This document shows positions 47,526-57,350 of a stretch of 64,000 nt of DNA, piece after piece. The stretch is taken from contig JAGMVK010000012.1 of NCBI GenBank assembly GCA_020747065.1, positions 1,364,001 to 1,428,000 on the forward strand, written 5' to 3'. This stretch comes from Cadophora sp. MPI-SDFR-AT-0126 (Eukaryota > Ascomycota > Leotiomycetes > Helotiales > Ploettnerulaceae). The notes under the pieces are model-generated. The model was not told where the DNA came from, did no database searches, and was given only the letters and a program-made list of their open reading frames with translations. Made by a program: the position numbers and the translations under genes. How positions within the stretch are numbered: the first letter of the stretch is position 1; each line of letters opens with the position of its first letter.

Positions 47526-48770
47526 CTAAAGATTAAACCTCGTCCTCTGCTTCTCCATATGCGCCTTCCACTGCCACTGCACCGCATCATCACCCTCACT
47601 CCCCGCCCTCCCAACACCCTTATCCACCCTCCTCAACTTCAATGTAAACCTCGGACCTAACTCCTGAAGTCCAGCTCTAATCCCCTCCACCCCTTCAACC
47701 ACCTTCCCGTCCGGCCCCACAACACTCTTCTCCGTCTCCTTCTTCTCGCGGAACACATATCGATGTCTCCGCAAGAATATGTAATCGCGCTGATTGTGCA
47801 GCGTCACTACTTGTCGGCCTTGGAGCTCTGGCTGTGGTGGGAAGAGGGTTAGGAAGAGTCGCGCAGTGAGCAGACCGAGGGGCGTGCGGAAGTTGTTGAG
47901 GATTAGTTCGGGGTAGTGGTTTGTGGGGTTGCCGTGGCCGGGGAGTTTCTTGCCGTCTACCCAATTGGCGATACTGAAGTGGCAGGTTGGCCCGTCTGGT
48001 AGGTGGACGATTGTTAAGCCTGTAGGCTTCTTGGAATCTTCTTTTAAGAGGATGACGGACGTGTAGTTGCGATTTGTGGCGAATTTGGAGATTTCGCGGA
48101 GGGAGAACTTGTGTCCGTAGCGGTGTGAGGAGCGTGGTATGTAGGTGCTGTTTGGGAAGAGGGTGCAGAGGAGGTCGGCTTCGTGGTGGAGTGTTGAGTT
48201 TATGGAGGTTGTGAGGAGGATCTTTGGGGCAGGCGGTGGTGTGTCCGAGAACAGGGTTGGGAATTTGAGACTTAATGAGGAGGGTGTTAGGTCGAGATTC
48301 GTGCTGGTTGTCGAAGCTGCTGTGGAGGCTGCTCGAGGCCGTTGTTTTGGTTCAGCGGTCTCTGCGTCTGATTCGTTCTCGTCGTCTCTATCTGAGTCTG
48401 AATCTAACATGCTGTCTGCATCGTCGTCTTCTTCTACTGCTTCCTCGACGGGTTCCTGCTCTGCAGCTTCGGCCTCCTCAATGCGCCGTCTCTTCAATTG
48501 CTCTACGTCCACGCTGACGTTCAATCCGTCACCGTCGACCTCGTCCCAGACTCGTTTCTTATCAATCGTCATTGGTACGTTCTTCGCCAACCGTGCTTCC
48601 CTCATTTCGGGGTTCTTGTCCTCCTCTCTTTTCCTTTTGAACCGTTCATCTCGTCGCAAACTGTCGCGGGCTTTCTTCTGCTTGACGTGGAGATCTTGTC
48701 GTCTAAACTTGTTACCTGTCTTGAACGGCAGACTTGCCTTTGCAGACGGTGGCTTGTGACTGGATCCCAT
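47526..48770 (-). CDS. RPF1: Ribosome production factor 1 (Rpf1), Brix-domain protein
   Basis: A single exon of 414 codons starting MGSSHKPPSAKASLPFKTG. The frame is open upstream to another ATG at 48978-48980, but family similarity begins at 48770 and the upstream part runs into the GRS1 promoter. Rpf1 is a nucleolar factor for 60S subunit assembly. The N-terminal 130 residues are highly basic (KQKKARDSLRRDERFKRKREED), an acidic Glu/Asp stretch (DSMLDSDSDRDDENESD) follows, and the Brix domain covers the second half: PKILLTTS, ADLLCTLFPNSTYIPR, FATNRNYTSVILLKED, LTIVHLPDGPTCHFSIANW, HYPELILNNFRTPLGLLTARLF and TLHNQRDYIFLRRHRYVFRE. The end LKLRRVDKGVGR plus AVQWQWKAHMEKQR is typical. The gene shares a 273-bp divergent promoter with GRS1. 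Confidence 0.93.
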   Translation of the reverse strand: MGSSHKPPSAKASLPFKTGNKFRRQDLHVKQKKARDSLRRDERFKRKREEDKNPEMREARLAKNVPMTIDKKRVWDEVDGDGLNVSVDVEQLKRRRIEEAEAAEQEPVEEAVEEDDDADSMLDSDSDRDDENESDAETAEPKQRPRAASTAASTTSTNLDLTPSSLSLKFPTLFSDTPPPAPKILLTTSINSTLHHEADLLCTLFPNSTYIPRSSHRYGHKFSLREISKFATNRNYTSVILLKEDSKKPTGLTIVHLPDGPTCHFSIANWVDGKKLPGHGNPTNHYPELILNNFRTPLGLLTARLFLTLFPPQPELQGRQVVTLHNQRDYIFLRRHRYVFREKKETEKSVVGPDGKVVEGVEGIRAGLQELGPRFTLKLRRVDKGVGRAGSEGDDAVQWQWKAHMEKQRTRFNL

Positions 48771-49043
48771 TGCGAATTGTGTGATCTGTTGTTGCGTCGC
48801 GGAGTTGTGATACTCGTCAAACAAGCTCAGATGGAAGTTCAAAAAGTTTTGGCGGGCAGCTGGAAAATTAAAGCGGGGCCGGCGGCCGCCCCTCCACAAG
48901 GCTCTGAAATTCCGGCCGTGTCTTCGCCTTGCTGTTCTCCAGACGAAAGAGTCACAGCAACTCGAAACCACAACCCTCACCCCGCTCCGCGATACCTTTT
49001 GATATTGAGTGACTCAGACCTCAATTGGATGGGTCTTAAGTGA
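48771..49043. promoter_or_regulatory. Compact divergent promoter RPF1 / GRS1
   Basis: Only 273 bp separate the start codons of two genes needed for translation (a ribosome assembly factor and a tRNA synthetase), so co-regulation is plausible. A CCGGCGGCCGCC GC-rich block occurs near 48878-48889. No specific site is assigned. Confidence 0.45.
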
Positions 49044-51443
49044 ATGCGCTCCCTCTGCAGCTTCGTACAAACTGCTGGTCAACTACAAAAGACATTCGCA
49101 CGAAACAATACCCTTACTACCATCCGAGCATTTACTGCATCTGCACGTTTCAACAAGTACCAAGCACTGAAATTCCAGGGACCAAAAAAACAGCAGGACG
49201 CAATCATGGCGACGACTACTCTGAAGGGCCAGCCCTTTGATAGGCAGACTATGGACTCTATGCTCAGGCGGCGCATGTTCTACACGCCTTCTTTCGAGAT
49301 CTACGGTGGTGTAGCTGGTCTGGTGAGTTGATTCCGTACTGGAATTTGCGCCACGCTGAAGGGCATCGAGGGCAAAAAAGGCAGCGCATACGGGGTGCCA
49401 TATCTCATTGAGAATTGGAGAACAATCATCAGATACAAATACTGATTAATTGCGAATAGTACGATTATGGCCCGCCCGGTTGCGCACTCCTCACAAACAT
49501 TATGGATATATGGCGCAAGCATTTCGTTCTGGAAGAGGACATGTTGGAGGTGGATTGCCCAGCTTTGACCCCAGAGCAGGTTCTCAAGACCAGTGGCCAC
49601 GTTGAGAAGTTCGCCGATTGGATGTGCAAGGACCCCAAGAATGGCGATATTCTCAGAGCCGATCACTTTGTGGAGGAGATCTTGGAGTCGCGATTAAAGG
49701 GTGATAAAGAGGCCCGAGGTGTTAAAGTTGTGGAGAAGGAGGTCGATCCCAAAAAGAAGAAGAAGAAGGTTAAGGGTGCAATTGAGGCTGTTAAGCTTGA
49801 CGATACTGTTGTGCAGGAGTATGAGGAGATTCTGGCAAAGGCAGGTTATATTTCTCGAAGAACACATGCTTCAGGACTAATAATTTTAGATCGACAACTA
49901 CAATGGTGAGGAATTGGGTGCTTTGATCAAGAAGTACGAGATGAAGAACCCCGTTACTGGTGTTGAACCCTTACCACCGGTCGCCTTCAATCTCATGTTC
50001 CAGACTGCTATCGGTCCCAGCGGTAATCTTCAAGGTTACCTCAGACCAGAAACCGCCCAAGGTCAATTCCTCAACTTTGCCAAACTCCTGGACTTCAACC
50101 AACAGCAAATGCCATTCGCTTCTGCTTCAGTCGGCAAGTCCTACAGAAATGAGATCTCACCTCGCGCTGGTCTACTCCGTGTCCGTGAATTCCTGATGGC
50201 CGAAATCGAGCACTATGTTGACCCAGACGGTGGCAAGAAGCACTCTCGTTTCGAGGAGGTCAAGGATGTCGAACTTGTTTTGTTAAACAGAGAAACACAA
50301 CTGGCTGGCAAGACGCATGTCTCAAAGGTATCCATCGGCAAAGCTGTTGCTGATGGTACTGTGGACAACGAGACCTTGGGTTACTTCCTGGCACGAATCC
50401 ACTTGTTCTTGGAGAAGCTTGGTGTTGATCAGTCAAAGATCAGATTTAGACAACATATGGCGAACGAGATGGCCCATTATGCTGCCGATTGTTGGGATGC
50501 CGAGCTCCTAACTAGTTACGGCTGGATCGAATGTGTTGGTTGTGCTGATAGAAGCGCATACGATCTCACAGTCCACGCAAAGAAGACCGGTGCTCCATTG
50601 ATGGTTCGAGAGAGACTGGATACCCCAATCACCATTGAGGAATGGCAGATCGACCTTGACAAGAAGAAGTTCGGTCCACTTTTCAAAGGCGATGGTAAGA
50701 CTGTTGAGGCCGCTATTGAGGCTTTGCCACAGGAAAAGAGGGAAGCGCTTGCTCAAGACCTTGCTGCCGATGGCAAAATCACAATCGATGTTAAGGGTGT
50801 TGGTAATGGCAAGGTGGAGATCAGCAAGGACCTGATTGTCATTGAGCGCCGAACCAGAACAGAAAACACGAGAGAGTTCACGCCAAACGTCATCGAGCCG
50901 TCGTTCGGTATTGGCCGTATCCTGTATTCTCTGATTGAGCACAACTACTGGACCCGTGGTGGCAGCGAAGGTGGTGATGAAGCACGTGGTGTAAGTCTTC
51001 AAGTCAAATAAAGCATAATATAAAGCTGACAAGAGCAGGTCCTCTCCTTCCCCCCACCAGTAGCACCCACTAAGGTCCTCCTTGTCCCACTCTCTAGCCA
51101 TGAATCATTCAAGCCTCTCCTGAAACACATGTCTCTCAAACTCCGCGCTCTCGGTGTCTCCAGCCGTGTCGACGACTCTTCGGCTTCCATTGGCAAGCGC
51201 TACAGCCGTAATGACGAACTCGGTACACCTCTCGGCATCACGATCGACTTTCAAAGTGTAAAGGACAAGACCTACACGCTCCGTGACCGTGACTCGACGA
51301 AGCAAGTAAGGGCTGACGAAGACACTATCCTGAAGGCTATCAAGGCGTTAGTTGAGGGTGAAAAGAAGTGGGCGGATGTCGAGAAGGAGTTGCCTGCTTT
51401 TGAGGGCCAGGAAGCTGATTTGCCAGTTAGAGAGGAGAAGTAG
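49044..51443 (+). CDS. GRS1: Glycyl-tRNA synthetase (cytosolic and mitochondrial forms)
   Basis: Exons 49044-49322, 49460-49840, 49890-50990 and 51039-51443 give about 720 residues. The enzyme charges tRNA-Gly with glycine. Class II and GlyRS features include [51 protein letters not shown], the motif-2 segment [35 protein letters not shown], motif 3 [19 protein letters not shown], and the anticodon domain [17 protein letters not shown]. The first 54 residues are rich in Arg, Thr and Ser ([16 protein letters not shown]), like a mitochondrial presequence. A second in-frame ATG at 49206 would give the cytosolic enzyme, as in other fungi. The intron 49841-49889 appears to be a GC-AG intron, since splicing at GC keeps the frame into [10 protein letters not shown]. 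Confidence 0.95.
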
Positions 51444-52145
51444 ATGATGATTTGAGTATGTCTGGCGAATGTGTGGCTGATGATTCTTGTAGACTTGGTT
51501 AGTTGAAGTATAGAGACAAAAGCCATTTTGAAGTATAGCGATTGTAGGCTTTCACATTTCTTGCGCACTATTATGTTGGTTCTTTACCGGCCAGCTTACG
51601 GTCGGAGCCACCAAACTTCTTGACACTCGCAAACGAAATGGTTACCGAAAATGGACAGTCCGAAATGCCTCATCTTATTTGATTCAGGCAGCTAGTGCAG
51701 GATTTCTCACCAAGATTAGCGAAGCAATAAGTTTCCATCTTGACAAATCCTAGGCCATCCCATGTCCATTACCATTACTGTAGAATTCTCAGCCGAAGGC
51801 TCCAAGCGATCGCTGACACAAGTCAGGCGTAGCCAATCCACGCCATCATTGGCAAGACTACGACAAATGTCATCCTACAGGCTGAAATCTACGAGCACTT
51901 GCTTGGCTGTCATCCTTGGCCCCAAAGTTAGTATTCTGGAACGCAGATCGGAAGCTCAAATCCTACAAGAAGTCCAAATATCCACTTCTACTCGCACACA
52001 TATATACACATCTCCAAGATATCTTTACACCTCTCGATATCGATTTCAAAAGAAGGAAAAGCATACTCTCATATAATTTTAGTTTCTGTTTCCTTGGTCT
52101 CTATTCGCCAGTCTTGGAATAGCTTCAAACCAACACCAATCCAAC
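51444..52145. other. Intergenic region GRS1 / GST
   Basis: 702 bp of GRS1 3' flank and GST promoter/leader. Short open frames only; nothing recognised. Confidence 0.4.
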
Positions 52146-52919
52146 ATGGACACCATCCCCTCCCCCGTTCAACAAAAAACCATACCAACCCTCTACAACA
52201 TGTCCTCCTCCCAAGCCCACAACTGCCTCTGGGCACTAGAAGAACTCTCCGCCTCGCACTCCATTAAATACAAAGTCAAGAACCTCCCCCGCCGCGACCC
52301 CGCCACCGCAAAGACCCTCGGCGCCCTCTTCCCCGTCAACAAATCCCCCATCGTGACCCTCGCCCCCTTCTCCTCATCCCCAGAATCCCAAACAGCAGCA
52401 TCGACAATCTACCAGGTCGTTCCCGGCGTGCTCACGGAAAGCAGACTCATCTTACAGTTCTTCTCGGACTATTATAGTGCTGGGCAATGGGTTCCGGCTT
52501 CTGAGGAGGATAAACGCCGCGATGTCTTCTTCACGGAATTCGGACACGTGAGTCTCGCGCTGAAAATCAACTACTGCATCGCTTTGGAGGTGATAGCGTC
52601 GTTCATGCCGTTCGGGATCCGGCATCTCCTGCTCCTGCTCTTCAGCCCCATCATCAAGTATTTCATGAAGGATCAGGAGATGATGTATGGGGTTATGGAG
52701 GGGGCGCTGACGGATGAGAAACCGTGGTTTAGTGGGGAGAGGATGGGACTCGCGGATTTTAATATGAGCTTTCCGATAGATGTTGCGGTACAGAGGGGGT
52801 ATTTTGATGGGGGGAGGTTTCCGAGGTGTAAGGAGTGGCATGGGAGGGTGGTGGGGAGGGAGGCGTATCAGAGGGCTTTGAAGGCGGGTGGGGAGTATGA
52901 TTTGAAGAAGTTTGCTTAG
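52146..52919 (+). CDS. Glutathione S-transferase-like protein
   Basis: One exon of 257 codons with the thioredoxin-like N-terminal domain and an all-helical C-terminal domain expected of GSTs. The N-terminal part has TLYNMSSSQAHNCLWALEEL (candidate active-site Ser/Cys region), the loop PVNKSPIVTL with the cis-Pro, and VLTESRLILQFF, which matches the glutathione-binding SES-like motif. The C-terminal part contains WVPASEEDKRRDVFF and MGLADFNMSFPIDVAVQR, a typical GST N-capping Asp region. An Ile/Leu-rich stretch (LLLLLFSPIIKY) is likely a helix and not necessarily membrane-spanning. It probably conjugates or reduces electrophiles in the cytosol; the exact class is not determined. The second half is rich in G on the coding strand. 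Confidence 0.85.
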   Translation: MDTIPSPVQQKTIPTLYNMSSSQAHNCLWALEELSASHSIKYKVKNLPRRDPATAKTLGALFPVNKSPIVTLAPFSSSPESQTAASTIYQVVPGVLTESRLILQFFSDYYSAGQWVPASEEDKRRDVFFTEFGHVSLALKINYCIALEVIASFMPFGIRHLLLLLFSPIIKYFMKDQEMMYGVMEGALTDEKPWFSGERMGLADFNMSFPIDVAVQRGYFDGGRFPRCKEWHGRVVGREAYQRALKAGGEYDLKKFA

Positions 52920-53160
52920 GCTGGGAGGACTTAAGGGGAGAAGGTTTGAATAAGATGGATTCGACGTGAGTTGTTGGCGTGATTTGATACTGGCCCAGCA
53001 CCGTCAAAGGCTGCTACGATGGATTAAAAACATGGCGTTCCATAATTACATACGTTTCATTCTGTTCTCGTGCTAGATACAGTCTTTCCCGTCTCCATCA
53101 TCACTTACAATCCACCTTTATACAATTGTCCCTTATCCCCGACAGTCTCACAGTAGCTCT
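52920..53160. other. Convergent 3' spacer, GST / SnoaL-like gene
   Basis: 241 bp between converging stops. Nothing recognised. Confidence 0.4.
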
Positions 53161-53889
53161 CTAGGTCGCAGTCGCATTCAAAACATAGCATTTATCCTTC
53201 GACGGAATCTTCTCTCCTTGATCCCACTACAAACTTGTATTAGCACTCCGTTCATCTACTAATACTCTCTTTACTCTTAACTTCCCAGAAAGACTTACAT
53301 GCTCATGCACACACCCTCCAACCCAGCGCCAGCGATCAGTAGTCGAGTACTGCGCATACGACATATTGGTGCTCGCATCAAAACAGTGGGCAGTGTTCTG
53401 CTCGGTTCCGATCTTGTTGCCGTTGCAGAAGAGACTCCAGATTGCTTGGGGGCCGGAGGCGTAGCCTGGGTGGTGTTGCTGTTGCGAATATTGTTAGCTG
53501 CTGTCCAATTCTTTCCGTCGAATCTCCCAAGTTCTTCGTTCCCTCTCATGCAGAAGAAACCTATTCTTTTTTCTGGATCCTAGGTGATTGATGACAATCA
53601 GAGACTGATGTTAACATACCTGGTACACATTATCAATCAACGAGAACATCGTCCTCGGATCTCCATCCACCACAAAGGCACGGTAGAATTGATACGCTCG
53701 TTTGGCGGTCTCCTCAACCGTGACGGAGGAGTTAGGCTGGCAGATGATGGGCGGCGATTTCAAGTTGCAGAGATTCTCGCGTTTATTGAGAGAATCATAA
53801 TATACGTCCGAGTTTACCTCTGGTGCTGGATAAGCGAGTACTGATAGAGGCGCTGCCAGAGCTGCTAAGAGTATGAGGAGGAGACGCAT
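53161..53889 (-). CDS. Secreted SnoaL-like domain protein
   Basis: Three minus-strand exons join: the first starts MRLLLILLAALAAPLSVLAY, a clear signal peptide, followed by a short pro-region ending in a dibasic KR (YYDSLNKR). The mature part contains NLKSPPIICQPNSSV, AYQFYRAFVVDGDPRTMF, and across the first intron QQHHPGYASGPQAIWSLFC, a pattern like the SnoaL-like polyketide-cyclase/aldol fold. The second exon ends with DRWRWVGGCVHEH, and the last one encodes WDQGEKIPSKDKCYVLNATAT with a stop at 53161-53163. Four or more Cys could form disulfides. Protein length is about 180 residues. Secretion is well supported; enzymatic activity is inferred only from the fold resemblance. Introns were set by frame and GT-AG sites. 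Confidence 0.78.
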
Positions 53890-56800
53890 GTTTGCGATTC
53901 AAGTATTCTTTGTGTTGTTTTGTCGTTCCGTTCTATGACAACATGTTTTATAATGGAGCGGAACTCGCAGTTACATATATAGCTCGGGCCGGAATAGAGT
54001 TATCTGTATATTAGCCAGAGTACCCTCTTGGTACCCCCGCACCCTGCTGGTGCCTTTTTGCGCTGGTAAAATCGACTAGATGAGATTCGCTTGGTTTTTT
54101 AATCTTTTTAAAGAAGTTAAGTGGGATCGTGAGCTGGCTGGTTATTGGAGGGCTCGGCGGAGTTCGGTAGCTGGTGGTGGGAGGATTTGGGGGATCTTTC
54201 TGGGGAGGTGTTTTGGGTAGTGAGGGGTAGGGACGCGGTAGTTGAGTCAAGCGAGGTGGGTGGGGGATGTCAATACTGTGATGAATGTTTAGTGTAGAGG
54301 TAGGGGTGGCTAATTTGATGCGCGGGGGCGTAGTAAGTTGCGGTTGCAGGTCTTTGAGTTATTCGTAATCCAATCACGGAAATCGGCCTTGTTGTGCTCT
54401 GTCTGCTTTGGTGACTTCGTTCTTCTCCTCTTTCGTAGCACTGTGACGGCATCATCGGAGCTATGAAAGCTACCAATCATGCAGTTGTAAGCTTTGGAGA
54501 CTCTTCAATGATATTCTGCAGAAAGTGGAGACTGGACATAAGAATCCACCACCCTCTGATCTTCAAATTGCTTCTTCTTCTGGTCGATGGATTGCTGTAG
54601 CTGTAGCAGATGGTGTTCAAGCAGATGGTGTGTTCCTGGGAGTCACGATAGCTTGTGGAGGATGATCTGCCTGATTAAAGTATGGCCGTTTGAGTCACCC
54701 CCGACGGGCTAGGTATCATCGTCACTTCCTCAGTGGGCATGGTACAAGTCATGTCCAATTTCCAGGTGCCACCTCGAAACTGCTTTCAACCTGGGCCATA
54801 GCCGTTTAATTCGTATTCAATTCGCAGAACCTTGTTCCTGACATGAGGATGTAAAATTGAGTCAAATATTCACTAGTTGATTCTTGTTCTCACGCGCACG
54901 CGTGCTGCGAAGGCAAATAGGGATTTGAGATCTAAGCAAGCAGAAAAAGAAGGAAGGAAAGATTTAGTGTAGAGTGCTGATATTGCGTCTAAGAATAGCA
55001 TAAATGCTTGATAAATATGGTCTAGGAAGTCCACATTTGTGCTGCAACCATTGCATTGGCTGTTGGACGTAGCTTTTATTAAGGTCAAGGCCCCTAACCA
55101 ACGTCATAATAACAATGCAGATCTTGAAATTACCATTATTTCTTTCCGAAAAAAGACATGTTCTGTGTATAGGATTCAGCCTCTCGCAACTTGCTCGAGA
55201 ATGGAAGGAATTATTCTTTCTGAGGAAGACTGGTACTATCTGCACTTCCACGAAGCGCTTTCTGACTTGGAGAATTTTGGTAAATAGATCGGAATCCAAG
55301 ATGTGATTGACAAGACTCTTCAATGCAACGATGCAAAACGCTTTCTACCACAACCTACAAAATGCGACTGAAGCAAGGCATAATTGCATGTTTCGTCACG
55401 TGGCACTTCTCGCAAGGACCACCCTTGGCATCTCTTGGAGACAAAGCTTATGAAAAGCTTCCAGAAAGGACAAATAGAACATCAACAATTGCATGTACCA
55501 AAGCAAAAGCAGCAAGTAATACCAAGAAATCCACATTGAACTGAGGAAAGCCACAGAGGTCATAGATGATGCGGCGATGCAAGGAAGAAATAAGGAAAAT
55601 ACACGCATCAAAAGATGCATACAAGGAGGAGAGAGGAAACATCTCTCGTCCGTGCCTGTTCAGAACTTGCGACGTGTCGAGGTGTCTCCGCCCATTAGAA
55701 ACGGCAGGCTGCTCCAAAACCGGCTGGCATCTGCGCTGCCGATGTTTCAAGTGGCTGGCGCCCGTCCTGTCCCAAGATCATGATACGGCTAGCAGGCCTT
55801 GCCGCCCGGAGATCTGCTGGTCCTGTGGCGTTGCCCAGACATTTCTGAGTTCGTGATATTGAGGGGTCTTTGGTGAGGCAGGTTGAACGTTACCGTGGAA
55901 TGACCAGTGAGGAGAGGATTTGTAATTTGGATTGTGTGGAAGGGAATACAGCTTTTGATCGTTCTGGGCCGAGTGAGGATACTAGGAAGCGAGGTGGAAA
56001 TAGGGGGTAAGGTAAGGTTGAGACTAGATGGGGATGGGCTAGCAGCGGGCGGGAGGGGATGCAGCCCGCTGAAACCGACTCTGAGGCCAGGCATGAACAA
56101 GCTCCCGTCGCCTGCGACAGAGCCTGAGAGTGTCACATAAATGAATGAGATCGGCCTGGCTCTGAGGTCAGAGGAGAGGGGGGGAAGGGCAGGGTAGGGT
56201 AAAGTTCAGAAGCAGAGGGCAAAGAGGGAAGAAAGTTCGATGGCTTTTGTCTAGGGGAAATAGATACGCCATCCATCCCTGAGCTGCACTGTATTATTGT
56301 ACGGAAGTAATCTGGCAATCCTGGATAAGTGGTCCTGAATCGTCGGCTGTTGACCGATGATGCCAAATAATTTGTCCGTCGATTTCACTTGTCCTTGTCC
56401 TTTTCTGCATCTCTGCTCCAACCTTTTGGTTTTGTAACATTGCCATTGTGTTTTGGTAGAGGAGCAAGCACTTTGTAAGGTCGAGATACGAAATTGCTGT
56501 GGATAGAGAATTGCATTGCTCCGCTGCCAGAAGTATCGCTCGGAACAATTGATAGGCAATTGATATATGTTACCCTCGCTAGCTTTAAATGTACCCCACG
56601 TTTGTAATCAACAGCAAACAAATCAACACAACAACAACAAAAACTCTACTTCGGAGTACTTTTCCAGATCTGTCTTTCTATTGTGCATGATACTCGTTTC
56701 TAAGTTCTACCACAAACCTTCAAATGCCCCTCCACTCCACTAGATCGATCCATCGTGTCGAAGTCTCGCTTGATTGGCTTTGATCCCGAGTCAGCTCCTG

Positions 56801-57350
56801 GATTTGGCAAGGATTCGAGGTGTTGGTGGTCCTTGTAGTGCTGGTCGTGCCTAGACCGGCTAGCGTTAGCGTCTCCTTCGAGCGCATCCTCACCTTTCAA
56901 CCCTCCTTCACCTCACAGCTGGACCTGGTTCAGCAAGCAACCATCGACGACGCGCGACAGACAACGACAGACGGCGACACTAACGCCATCTTCAATCGAC
57001 GCAGTGCCAAAAGCTGCTGTCGATAAGAGACTGTTCAATTCTTCCTGTCGCCAGCCGACTTTGAGCGCAGCCAGTAGACTCGGCCTTTTCGAGTGACTGG
57101 ACTCCTGGGGCGTCTCCTATCTGAGCGCGGAAGAGCAACACTCTTCGATTAATAACGAATTCGAGCACAACATGTGTGTACCACTATTCATGCATCTGTC
57201 CGTGATTCATAGCCGTCTGCTAATCAATTACTTCGAGAACAGAACGATCTACGATTTCTTTTTCAAATACCCCGCAGCCTCTTGGACTGCACCTCGAGAG
57301 TTTCAAGAACAAACAGCCTTTTCGGCCATCATTGTACATCTTTTGTGAAA
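53890..57350. other. 3.5 kb gene-free stretch upstream of CLA4
   Basis: No coding region is supported. Several open frames of 60-120 codons lack recognisable motifs. The right end, from about 56620, is C/A-rich with CAACACAACAACAACAA-type sequence near 56625-56640 and reads like a long 5' leader of CLA4, which may be transcribed with upstream introns. No repeat, RNA or mobile element was recognised. Confidence 0.4.
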
